Source: Arbacia lixula (Eukaryota > Echinodermata > Echinoidea > Arbacioida > Arbaciidae). From it: DNA of 64,000 nucleotides. Below are positions 45,901 through 55,618 of this stretch, one piece after another; position 1 is the stretch's first letter, and every line of letters starts with the position of its first letter. The translations under genes and the position numbers were made by a program. Below the pieces are notes generated by a model. That model saw nothing but the letters and a program-made list of their open reading frames with translations. It was not told the origin of the DNA and ran no database searches. The stretch is from NCBI GenBank assembly GCA_963669155.1, contig OZ022588.1:7526679-7590678 (forward strand), given 5' to 3'.

Positions 45901-48872
45901 CTGGTGTACACACTGAACAGCTACGGGGAAGGATTTGGTTACTTTGAGGTATGGTCCCCCTCAATTAGATCAGTGGGGCAAACGTTTGATCTCAACACTC
46001 TTAAGCCCATATTCACAAAACACTACTAAAAATAGACTAACTTCATACATGTAGGCCCACAAATCAATCATCTGATACTGTCACAAATTCATTGAATCCC
46101 AATAGTGGGTGATTTCAATTATATGCTGTAATTACACTTGTGGACAAACCTGATATACCATAGTGCTTCTGAGAACAACATCAATTATATTAATAATTTA
46201 ATCAACAATGTTTCCTATTTTTTTATATGGCGTCCCAAAGAGAACTTTTAGTCAAGATTTAGTAAACTGTGTTAAAACTCTGTTCCGCATAGGGCCATAA
46301 AAAAAGCATAAAAAACAAAGGGAGGCCCTACACATACACAAACCTGATAAACCATAGTGCTTCTGAGAACAAAATCAATTATGTTAATAGTTTAATCAAC
46401 AATGTCTCCTGTTATTTCATTTGGCATCCCATAGAGTTAGTGAATGTTTAGTACACTGTTTGTATCAAAACTCTGTTCTGATTAGTGGCCAGCCCATTAA
46501 GGCATAAAAAACAAAGGTTGACCTACACATACACTTAGACAGGGACTCAGTATGCAGCCAGATACCTGTGTAAGTCACAGGTTTGTTCAGATCAATTCAT
46601 CTTTTCTTTCTTTACATGTACACTACAGCTCAAAGGAATTGGCATAGGGAAAGGGAAAGGGAAGAAAGGGAAGGAGCCGCAATTTTAAACCGCAGTATAT
46701 TTTGTCCAATTCAGTACGATACACGATGCTTTAGCCTAAAAAGCATCATGTTTCATGCTGAACTGGACAAAATATACTGCAGTTTAAAACTGAGGCCCCT
46801 TTTTTTCTTCCCTTTCCCACTCCCTATGCCAATTCTTTTGAGCTGTAGTGTATGTGCAGGTAGTAGTGGTACCAGTGTTCTTGGAATTGTTGTACCAGTC
46901 CCTAGCCCTGTGGAGCTGTAGCACAAACAAATAACATGTGCCATAAAATCACTTGTTAAACTGACCTACTAACCTACATAAACATTGTGAAAGGATAAAG
47001 ACGATAGTCAAGACTGGTGCATAATCATGATCCACTTTTGAAAGTCCTTTATATTGTATCGAGATCACAGATCCTTGCTAAAATATAAGTGATTTACTGA
47101 ATCACAAACCCTCAATAGCCTATGATTGATGTGATTGGAAGTGCTGATAGTATTTATAGAAAGTTGATAAGCACAACCCTGTCTATGGGTGCATTTATAC
47201 ATTTTCGTAAGTTGGAATCAGCTGTACACGTTTAGAAACACCAACATTTCTAGAAAAATTATTTTACCTTTAGAAATTTGATTATTGCACCCTGAGAGTA
47301 ACCTGAATAGGCTAAACCTTGATTTCTTTACAATGTATGTTATGTGTAGTCCAATACTATCAGAAAATAGGATTGACGAACTTTTTGCTGCTAAATATTG
47401 TATTCTCAAGTACATCTACATGAAAATAAATTAAAACGTATTTGCGAGGGGCTATTTTTCATGCCTGACAGCATGAAACACACACCCTAACCATTCTAAT
47501 GCATTACGACATCCAAGTATTAAGGGAAAATTACATTTCATTGGTACAATAACAAAATTGGTTGAAAAAAGTTGGCACATCTAATTTCCAGATGGCATGT
47601 ACATCTAAGACCTTGGTCGTTTACGGTTTGCACAACATACACCCAATGCATCCTAATTCATGCAATCACTCATAAATACAATGGTATGAGATCACTATTC
47701 TTACTGAGCAATTTCACTTTCATAGTTAAGGGTTTGCACAACATGCACCAACAATTTCAGACTAGCGTCCTCATTTATGCAATCACTCATGTAATGGAAG
47801 AATGTTCTAGATCTCTATTCTTACTTAACAATTTAATTTTTAATTGCCAATTACGAGGGACAAAGTTCCATGAACCAGTAAGTTGTGTTGCTTACGTGCA
47901 AGGTTGCATAAGACCATCTAAGCTCCTTGTTTGCACTTCAGTAGGGCCATTTTAACCTTTTGCGTGCCAAGCTTATGGGAGTTTTGTGTATCAGTGCTGA
48001 ACCAATCCACATGTTGTACATTCAAGTCCCTCTATTTGTTATGCCTGTTCTAGCTCAAACTTAATTTTGAGATTCAAAATACTGGTGCACATTATTTGGG
48101 GAATATATTCCTGTACTACTTGTAGACTGACTACTGACTCTACATAATCAAACTTGGTATCTGAAAGCCTCACAATGAATTCAATTCACCTTTGCATGCC
48201 AAACAAGTCTATTTGTTATGCTTGTTCTAATGTGCCTTGATACCTAGGTGAGTTTTTTTTTTCTGACTTCAAAAAGGTTCTTAATGCTTTTTTATCTATA
48301 TGTAGAATATCTTTTGTGGGAATAAATGGAGGGTTCATAATGAAATATTGTGATACCAGTTTAAGAATACGAATGGTATTGTTAGTGTAGCAAACATGGT
48401 ATTTTACATTTTACAATATTCTACTAGGGTGCTTATTTATGATGAGAAAAAGAGATGGAGCAGCAATGGACAATTGATATAAATGTTAACAATACAAGAT
48501 AATTACCAAATATGGGTATTAAAATCTGTCTACAATGAGCAAAATTTTTAAGTGTTTTGTGAGAAGATAAGAGGTTCCTTACGATCGTGAGAGGCAAGGA
48601 AAGTCCGTCTCCAGACCCTTGAACTTCCAGTCCAAGTCGTAGTCTGGCACGTCCAACTGTGGTAAAGCAGTCTTCCCCTCTGCCTGTGAACTCTTCAACA
48701 GTGTGGAAGATCCCGCAATGGTTCTGCATGGGAAACGCACAGCCTTGCTCAGCTGGCTCTTCCTCACCAGAGCCTGGTGCAATCTGCACACCCGCTGGAC
48801 GGACGGGGTCTCCGCTTTGAGCAGGTTGGGGAGCAACCTCTGCAGACTAGAAGCTACTTTTTGGGTTGCCAT
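36994..48872 (-). CDS. MetX-type homoserine/serine O-acyltransferase-like protein, nine exons, 469 aa, probable mitochondrial leader
   Basis: Family: alpha/beta-hydrolase acyltransferases that acylate the hydroxyl of homoserine or serine from acetyl- or succinyl-CoA. Exons (minus): 48872-48583, 45084-44871, 44069-43957, 41722-41602, 40619-40540, 40112-39963, 39200-39017, 38453-38300, 37097-36994. Every junction is GT-AG and phases agree; the total is 1410 nt. The N-terminus ([18 protein letters not shown], then many Arg/Lys/Ser and no acid for 20 residues) looks like a mitochondrial transit peptide. Core motifs in order: [51 protein letters not shown], nucleophile elbow GSSLGG (Ser254), [22 protein letters not shown] (Asp417) and GHDTFLLD (His451), a full triad. 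The chain ends GGAIKVSK. The last exon also has a usable donor (AAG|GTGAGC) just before the stop, so a further exon is possible. Exact substrate cannot be told from sequence. Confidence 0.92.
37107..37447 (-). mobile_element. tRNA-derived SINE-like element
   Basis: On the minus strand a head with A-box-like ggttagtggtatagtggttg (near 37420) is followed about 50 nt on by B-box ggttcaaaccc (near 37384). A unique body follows, and a tail gtgctgtatagatacaacct before an AT-rich end. It lies in intron 8 of the MetX-like gene, starting about 10 bp from exon 9. Confidence 0.65.
37918..38073. mobile_element. Foldback MITE, family C copy 2
   Basis: gggccatattgcatataggt and acctatatgcaacatggccc are exact inverted ends of a 156-bp palindrome that includes accatggtagttaccattga-like words. 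Same family as 9870-10022. Intron 8 of the MetX-like gene. Confidence 0.9.
38454..39016 (-). other. Intron 7 of the MetX-like gene
   Basis: A 563-bp intron (donor GTGACA, acceptor cttttcag). Nothing else is recognised in it. Confidence 0.6.
39201..39962 (-). other. Intron 6 of the MetX-like gene
   Basis: Donor GTGAGA, acceptor ctcctcgcag. No repeat boundary or nested exon is seen. Confidence 0.6.
40762..40852. repeat. (CT)n/(CTGT)n microsatellite
   Basis: Simple repeat in intron 4 of the MetX-like gene. Confidence 0.95.
41057..41470. mobile_element. Foldback MITE, family E copy 2, different centre
   Basis: The inverted orientation of 33526-33923: ends caattctccctatcacatat and atatgcgatggggagaattg, with the same side blocks (gggatatgaacttccgg and agtatacgtcccaagagcaa). 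The central 170 bp is unrelated to the telomere-like centre of copy 1. Intron 4 of the MetX-like gene, about 130 bp from exon 4. Confidence 0.85.
41745..42760 (+). repeat. Tandem array of about 110-bp tRNA-like units
   Basis: A-box-like gcrgttcagtggtcagaagg and B-box-like ctaggttcaagtctagtc recur near 42011, 42126, 42234, 42343, 42452, 42557 and 42669 (spacing 105-115 bp), with degenerate first units near 41752 and 41803. The distance from A box to B box (about 45 nt) and the ctag..ctag stem around ggttcaagt look like a tRNA D arm and T arm. Acceptor stems are poor, so functional tRNAs are unlikely. It lies in intron 3 of the MetX-like gene. Confidence 0.7.
43025..43185. repeat. A-rich low-complexity tract with AAATAAATAAAT repeats
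   Basis: C run, A run and AATA repeats of about 160 bp in intron 3 of the MetX-like gene. Confidence 0.9.
43396..43690. mobile_element. Foldback MITE, family G
   Basis: aaagggtactgtactgggaa and gacaaaaagtcttcagaagg at the left are mirrored at the right (gaaggctttttgtcttccca, gtacagtatattccctt). Arms of about 90 bp, centre about 110 bp. Confidence 0.85.
45121..45422. mobile_element. Foldback MITE, family I
   Basis: cactagtgataatcatttgt, ctatgtatggtcaacaagga and acaacattttgtgc at the left pair with gcacaaaatgttgttatttt, ttccttgctgaccatacatt and caaattattatcacg at the right. It lies in MetX-like intron 1. A fragment is at 19567-19630. Confidence 0.82.
45486..45762. repeat. Perfect palindrome, 132-bp arms, 13-bp spacer
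   Basis: Arm 45486-45617 and arm 45631-45762 are exact reverse complements by direct reading (132 of 132), separated by an A-rich spacer. Outer ends are tactaataaatac and gtatttattagta; next to the spacer are ggagaggtgaatt and its complement. No second copy is in the window. Intron 1 of the MetX-like gene. Confidence 0.93.
46145..46538. repeat. Tandem duplication of about 195 bp
   Basis: acaaacctgatataccatag at 46145 recurs as acaaacctgataaaccatag near 46340, each followed by tgcttctgagaacaa, aatcaacaatgt and gcataaaaaacaaag. The first 130 bp upstream (46010-46140) resemble 21818-21970. Confidence 0.8.
46619..46852. mobile_element. Foldback MITE, family A copy 2 (TA-flanked)
   Basis: TACACTACAGCTCAAAGGAA to TTGAGCTGTAGTGTA, with the same arms and hairpin centre as 2488-2722. 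The loop word (ctttagcctaaaaagc) is in inverse orientation relative to copy 1. Confidence 0.9.
47626..47865. repeat. Tandem duplication of about 115 bp
   Basis: tttgcacaacatacaccc, atgcaatcactcat and ctattcttactgagcaattt recur as tttgcacaacatgcacca, atgcaatcactcat and ctattcttacttaacaattt. Intron 1 of the MetX-like gene. Confidence 0.75.
48051..48192 (+). repeat. Direct repeat, left copy (142 bp)
   Basis: tagctcaaacttaattttga through atgaattcaattcacctt, repeated at 51688-51829 with only a few changes. Confidence 0.93.
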
Positions 48873-49765
48873 GGTTATGGAGTCTTCTCCTCTTAAACAA
48901 TTTCGGAACTCCTCACTGGTCTGTGCTCAGTTGATGCTGACTCTGTAAGAAAGACAAAAGAGAGACATGCATATAACTTTGTAATGATTACAAAGTAGCC
49001 CAGCTGCAGGTTTTTTTCTGCTTCTGCAACCTACCCAAAAAAGTGAATTAGCAAGGCAGTGACCCTTCACAACTTTGTTCTGTTTTGACAAACGTAGATG
49101 TACAGCTGTACACTGGACTACACACTACAAACTCACATGAAACACTCATAATAATACTGACACAGAAACTGATATAATGATAAATATGAATAGTGTAGAA
49201 TGGATGAATAATAAAAACAGACATCACAAACTATTTGAATAAATAGTAAATACCTGATGGTATACACCTGTTTCAAACACCATTGAAGTGACATGCATAC
49301 AGAGAATTAAGTGTTGCCGGAAGCTTTTCTTGCAGTCTGTCAAGCATCCAAATACAGGTAATATGCCTACCAAAAGAAGACTGTTTACATGTATGATGTA
49401 GCACTAGAAGTAGTGTTGCTGCATGGTTGGCACCACGCTATATAGAACACCTTATCAAGGAAATGTCAATATAGCCCAGATATTGGTCTGTAGCAGTATG
49501 ACTAAGCGGGAAAGGGGGAAATATGTCATGAAGTAAACAGATACAATGTATTTGTATATATATTTCCCTTTTGTTATTTGCAAACATATATGTATATAGG
49601 TCACAGAGTGTAGCAATTGAATGTTTTTTGCTTTGTCCAACTTTATACAGTATGCATTGTGCAAACAGTGCCCTTTCTTTACCAAACATGCATTACAGGC
49701 ATGCACAGGGCATGCTGCATGACTAAGCATAAAAGAACCAATAAAGTTCCAAGTCAACACTATTC
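48873..49765. promoter_or_regulatory. Upstream region of the MetX-like gene
   Basis: This holds the 5' UTR and presumed promoter of the minus-strand gene. No TATA box was recognised. The nearest feature is a (GT)n tract about 0.9 kb upstream. Confidence 0.35.
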
Positions 49766-49769
49766 ATTC

Positions 49770-49770
<1 letters not shown>

Positions 49771-49847
<77 letters not shown>

Positions 49848-49848
49848 A

Positions 49849-49899
<51 letters not shown>

Positions 49900-49905
49900 T
49901 TGTTT
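49771..49905. repeat. (GT)n microsatellite
   Basis: About 135 bp of GT with a few GTAT interruptions; potential Z-DNA former. Confidence 0.97.
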
Positions 49906-49984
49906 GTGTGCATATATCTAGCTCTGAGCTCTTTTATTTTCTTTGCAAGCATACATAGACTCATACTATGAAAGCATTTTGAAA

Positions 49985-50415
49985 GGAATATTTTAAGATT
50001 TACTCTGCAATTTCTGTTGGAGCAATTGTGACTTGATTTTATGAACATACAGGGTCCTTGGAAATTTTGTAACTTTAGAATTTGAAGGCGATAATGCTCA
50101 CACATCATAATGGCAGAGGCATCACAATGGTAGGTTACACTCTATCCATGAACTGTGTCAAGGATGAGCTATAATATTCTGACAAAACATCTTGAGATTT
50201 GCTCCCCTGGGGCGGTATTCAATTCAATATCAGAATATTATAGCTCATCCTTGACACAGTTCATGGATAGAGTGTAACCTAGCCATTGGTGATGCCTCTG
50301 CCATTATGATGTGTGAGCATTATCGCGCTTCAAATTCTAAAGTTACAAAATTTCCAAGTACCCTAGTATTGTTCATAAAATCAAAGTCTACAAGTTTGCT
50401 CTCAACTGAGTAATT
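49985..50415. repeat. Inverted duplication, about 190-bp arms
   Basis: The left arm (ttactctgcaattt, cttgattttatgaacata, ggaaattttgtaacttta, cgataatgctcacacatc, ctatccatgaactgtgtc) is mirrored to the right of a centre near 50200 (gacacagttcatggatag, gatgtgtgagcattatcg, taaagttacaaaatttcc, aattgcagagtaaa). The two arms are about 90 percent identical by eye. Confidence 0.88.
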
Positions 50416-51412
50416 GCAGAGTAAAGTATTTTGCCTCCTCCTGATAGGACACTTAAGATAGGCCTGTCCATTCATAGTTGAAAGTTCATTGCTACGTGTT
50501 TTGAGAAATGGCTGCATTCATCTTCACAATCACCATCAAGAAATTCGCCAACATATTGCTTATCATCAGCGTGTACATCCTCTTCAAAAATACATTGACA
50601 CTGAATTAATCAAACGGTATTGATAAATCGTAACGGGATTCGTCGCATAACTGAACTCGTAGCACAAGACATCACCAAAGAGCAACACAAATCATTAACT
50701 TAGGCCATAAAGCATACACAGATTGCAGACTTTGCCTGGGCGGCTACGCTACGGCACGGTACCTTTACCTATGACATGTATGCATACACTGCCATTCATC
50801 GGCTCAGAGTGGACGAACGAAGGACCAATTAAAGCAGGGGTCATTATATTGAAGTTCTGAACGGAATAAAATACGCACCCTTTGGTAAAATATTGTGTCA
50901 CTTCATTTCGAATGCTGGTAATTGATGCCCAACACGTATTCTTGCTCCACGGAAAGACTGAGAGTCCGGTAATGCTATTTTAGTACTAAACAGTAAACTA
51001 GACCATCTAAAGTGCTGCGCGTACAATAAATGTATTGCGAAGCAGCGCTGCGCTGCATATGCTGCGCGCTTCGCAGCGCTCTTCGTCGCGTCTTTGGTTA
51101 AACTACCATACGTTGCGGTACACCGTATACACAAAACCTATGGAAATTTCACCGAACAAAATGATTGTGCGATTATTCTTTTAACACGCAAAGAGCCATA
51201 GAGAATTTTCGCACAAAACTGTTCGCCAGCTGTGATGAATCAGCTGATGTGCGTGACGTCACTATTTTGCTAAGTATTTTACTTAGCTGTCGTCTACATA
51301 AGTAAAGATCTAAGAACTGTCTTGAATATGGATTAAGCCAAATACTTAGCTGAGCCAAATACTAAGTATTTTTTGTACTTTTCTTAAGTATCGAATTGAA
51401 TACCGGCCCTGG
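50208..51412. mobile_element. Possible element with inverted ends (GGCGGTATTCAATTC)
   Basis: ggggcggtattcaattcaat at the centre of the inverted duplication is mirrored by tcgaattgaataccggccc at 51391-51409. Between them lie the right duplication arm, a GC-rich palindrome-rich stretch (51010-51080) and a gctaagtattttacttagc hairpin near 51277. No transposase is seen. Confidence 0.55.
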
Positions 51413-51687
51413 TGCAGTAAGATTGCATTTCTGACATTGTTTTTTCTGGTTTCAAAACCAATTCTCAAAACAATGATTCTCGCTTGGAAAATAATCTTAT
51501 AGATTAATTTTACATCACTTTTACATCACTTTTAAGCACTGTTTTGAAACACACAAACATATGTACTTCATAAGAAACATGACATCACGTTAGAAGTGCA
51601 CACCCGTTTGAGCTATTCCCTGGCACTTATCTTCCCATGCAAGTTCACATCTTACGCTGGTGACTTCCACTGTAAATTTTGCAATTT

Positions 51688-51829
51688 AGCTCAAACTTAA
51701 TTTTGAGATTCAAAATACTGATGCACATTATTTGGGGAATATATTCCTGTACTACCTGCAGTCTGACTACTGACTCTACATAATCAAACTTGGTATCTGA
51801 AAGCCTCACAATGAATTCAATTCACCTTA
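51688..51829 (+). repeat. Direct repeat, right copy (142 bp)
   Basis: Second copy of 48051-48192, 3.64 kb away. Confidence 0.93.
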
Positions 51830-52660
51830 ATCCTGAGAGTCAACAGCCTTCATCAAATAACTGTGATGGCAAATATACCATAGAGCTCGTTGAATGACGC
51901 AGCTTTCAAGGACAGTGTTATTCGTGAGTGTCATGTGTCCTCAATTTGTCCTTAAAATCAAGGACTGACAGTCACTTTGCTCTGAAAATGCAGGTTTCCT
52001 CATAGGTAATGTTATTCTTTTGTCCTATGTGTCCTTAAATTTGTCCCTAAAGAGGACTTACAGGGACGGTTAATCTTGCTTTAGCTTTGCTCTGGTAATG
52101 CAACTCACAGGTAACACTACCCTATACCCTTCTCTCACCTCCAATTTCTGCTGTTTAATATACGAGAGAACATTAAATTTTGAGTTGATTTTTGGACAAT
52201 CTTGCTGCCACTATTCCACACAGGCCGATGAAGTCCAGAGCTGAAGATGTAATCGTACCTCACCAAATTGCTGCATTAAAAGAATACCCAGCCAATTTCA
52301 CATTCCGTGCAAACGGTGCAGTTTTTCGTGACACAGACAGCGACATGTGAACATTAAACAGAACACTTTCTGTCGCTTTTTTCATGGGAATCTTATGAGT
52401 GTGGCTTGTGTTGTCCAGTCGATTTTTAACTTAGTGCAAACACGTTATTCATGGGAATGTTGCTAAAAAATGAGAAACTACCAGATTGTTTTCCAGTAAG
52501 CAACACACATTTATTCCCATTTCATGATGAAACTATTTCTTTTGAAAGTAAAGTAGTTTTTGTTATGTTAATCACAATAAACAATAATAAAGAAAAATGG
52601 CATTACATAATCTTCACGTTACAATGAAAGTAAAAGAAGAAGCGAGAGAGAGTGAGATGG
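51830..52660. other. Intergenic stretch
   Basis: No exon is recognised. Two diverged copies of a short gtcctta-rich block (51935-52060) hint at an old tandem duplication. Confidence 0.4.
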
Positions 52661-52711
52661 GGGGGGGGGGGGGCTAACACGGCTAGCCTGCACCCAAACT
52701 TGATATATTCT

Positions 52712-53281
52712 TATCTCACTGGCAAAAATTTCCTTAGCCCCGTACTATAGGTGGGGCTAAGGGGGGCTTAGCTCCACTTAGTACGGGTCTAAGCTTAGAC
52801 CACTTTCTAGTCTCATTGGTTTTTACCAAAGTGGGCTAGCCCCACCAATAATCCGGGATTATTTGGCCCTGCAAAAAAGCAGGTCTAACCCTTCAATTGC
52901 AGGGCCAAGCCAAATAGTCCGGGGCTAAGAGCGCCTGTGAGAACAGAAACAAAAAATGGTACGAGGCTAAGGAAATTGTGGTGTCAGCTCTCAAGGCCGA
53001 GACGCCGTGACCAATCAGATAATGCCCGATGGGCAATTGACCTTGATGCGGAATGGTAAGGACCACATGTGCAACACGTACACTCATAAATATTCGTAAG
53101 CTGTCAAGAAAGTCCAAGGCTAACGATTTTGAGTGAGAACAGCGTGGATTTCTTTAGACGGGTTTAAGAAATAGTACGGGGCTCAGAAATGTCAGTGTGA
53201 AAAGCTTCAAAAAATAGTCCAGGGTTAAGGAAAGTACGGGGCTATAGTACGGGGCTAAGAAAACCCAATGAGAAAAGGGTA
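52712..53281. mobile_element. MITE with repeated GTACGGGGCTAAG motif
   Basis: The left end (tctcactggcaaaaatttcc, ttagccccgtactatagg) is mirrored at the right (ctatagtacggggctaagaa, aacccaatgagaaaaggg). Inside, variants of tacggggctaag or its complement recur at least six times. About 570 bp. Confidence 0.8.
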
Positions 53282-53497
53282 ATACAGTGCATGCTGATCG
53301 CTTTTCTGGTAGGGGATTACCGCTCAGCGCTATTGTTTACTTAGGCTGGCCTCAGATCTCAGAAAAATGATAAGGTTCCAGGTGTTAACCAGCCATTGCC
53401 ATCATGAAAAATGTTAGAAAATTCTCCCTGATTTCCCTAATATCCCTGATGGGCTGGGAACCCTGCACTTGGACCAGAATGCCTGGATGTACATATG

Positions 53498-53736
53498 TAC
53501 ACTGCAGCTCAAAGGAATTGGCATAGGGAAAGGGAAAGGGAAGAAATTAAGGGAAGGAGCCTCAGTTTTAAACCACGGTATATTTTGTCCAGTTCAGCAT
53601 GAAACATGATGCTTTAGCCTAAAAAGCATCATGTTTCATGCTGAACTAAACAAAATATACCGCGATTTAAAACTGAGGCCCCTTCCCTTTCTTTCCTTTC
53701 CCTTTCAATTTGCCAATTCCTTTGAGCGGTGGTGTA
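53498..53736. mobile_element. Foldback MITE, family A copy 3 (TA-flanked)
   Basis: TACACTGCAGCTCAAAGGAA to TTTGAGCGGTGGTGTA. Arms and hairpin centre match copies 1 and 2. Confidence 0.9.
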
Positions 53737-55618
53737 GCTGCAGTAGAGAAAGATCATAAGTACACATTGACGACTTAAAATTCCATCATTGACGACTTAA
53801 TATTCAATCAGTACATTTTCAAGAAAGCCAAAAGATCCCTCTTATTCGATGTACGTACATACTTTCACATGCCGATCCAAGACAATTTTCTCGCTACAAG
53901 TACAATGTATATGAAATACATCTTTTCTAGGCAATCCGGAGATCTACATACATAGACCTGTTTTGGGTGAGCTAGAATTTTTGCTAGCTGGATCTATTTA
54001 CAATGTAAGCTTCCTCAGACCTCTGACGAGTGAGTTGGCATACTTCTCGCCACCGTAGATAGAGCTGTTTGACATACTGTACTGTACATGTAGTATTCCC
54101 AGACTGTACATGGGACTGTAAGACGTATGAAGGCCAGGGTAGGCAGGGTATGGGCTGGGTAGAGATTAGACCCAGTGGTTGATTTGTGATCGTTTTCACC
54201 AGCCCGAAGTGGCAAAATAGCTAACTACTTTGTGATCAGCTATGTTCAGTAGCCATTTGCCTGATCACAAAATAGCTTTTTGCAGATCTATTCTAGTATT
54301 ATTTTGGTCATTGAAGATATCCCCCTACATGCCATGGTTGCAAGCATGGATACAAAACATGCCCCATACATTTTGGACAGTTAACTGTTGAAAGGCAAAA
54401 CAGCTACCTATAGTTTGCATGAGCTTCTTTTACTATCAAAATGTATCCAGCTCCCTCAACACACCAGGCCAGCATGCAGCAGGCACATGCACAGTATTAT
54501 CATGTTATGTTACAACAGCTGACAGCTAATCGACCTCAAAGTTAGACAGATGGCATCTGGCCAGTAACATGCAAACTTAGTCGTCTACACAGACAACATA
54601 AAATTATGTGGTGCAATTTTTACAAGTAGAAATTAATTCTCTCACATTCTTTTTTTTTGGAAACATGATTTGCTTACTACATTTGCTATCGATTGCAGAT
54701 CTCCATACCATCAGGGACGTGGGAGTTGGTACCACTAATTTGAGCCTCTGTATGGATCTCAAATGTCCGAAATTGGAAGACAAATTTGCGTCAAATAAAT
54801 CTCTGGCACTGCAGTACCTCTGGCTCTATCCCCGGGACTGCTCCCGCGAAGCCCGCTCACTGCGTGAGCGCGAGCAGGCTGCACTGGTCGCAGATGAACT
54901 CTGGCTCATGATACTATCATTGATAGTGTTGTAAATTAAATGTACGGGCCAGCGCCACGCCCTCAGTACAGTCCGGTCCAAATACATAACGTGTCCGAGC
55001 GGTATCAATTTTCATGAGCATAACGTCGATAAATTAATAACATCTCTCTGGCCTAGTTGGCATATATATGGCTAGCTGGCCTGCTGGCCTGCATGGCTAG
55101 CTGACTAACGAAACCATTATTAATGTATCACAAAAAAACACAAAAGACAATGTCAACACGATCAAGTCTCCCGGTACAGCACAATAATGTAATTAACATT
55201 TTTTAACAGATATGGTATTACTTACATGTTCAAGTCCACGTCGGGTCAAAAGGCCGTGTCATCAGATACCAGTGCACAGCTGGCCGAAACGTTGGCGCTG
55301 GTCTGGCGGCCGGGGCGCGGAGTTCGCGTACTACATTAGTCTAGGTTCTAGACGTATTTTTATACACTACACAGCGCGCATTGCTATTCTGCGGGCTGGC
55401 AATTCTCGGCGATCGCTATCGCTGCGCTGAGTTTCGTCGCGCGCTGTGTATACGAATTCGGGCTGATAAAATAAGTCTATAACCTAGACTAATTCCGGGG
55501 TAAGAGAATCTGGGAGTAATAAACACACTGGAAACTAGATTGGGGGGGGGGGGGGGGGGGGGGGGTGAGCGAAGGAAAGAGTTTGGTCCGTATTTTTTTC
55601 GGACATCTTTGCACATGA
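53737..55618. other. Intergenic stretch
   Basis: No exon is recognised. It includes a short GC-rich hairpin region (ctcactgcgtgagcgcgag, near 54858) and a run of about 23 G near 55543 that abuts the retroelement. Confidence 0.45.

Noticed and set aside
49617-50108. Cys/Val and His/Thr repeat frames
   Set aside because: Translations of the (GT)n microsatellite.
54608-54934. 108-codon open frame
   Set aside because: No recognisable domain, no splice context, and a local GC-rich hairpin explains part of it.
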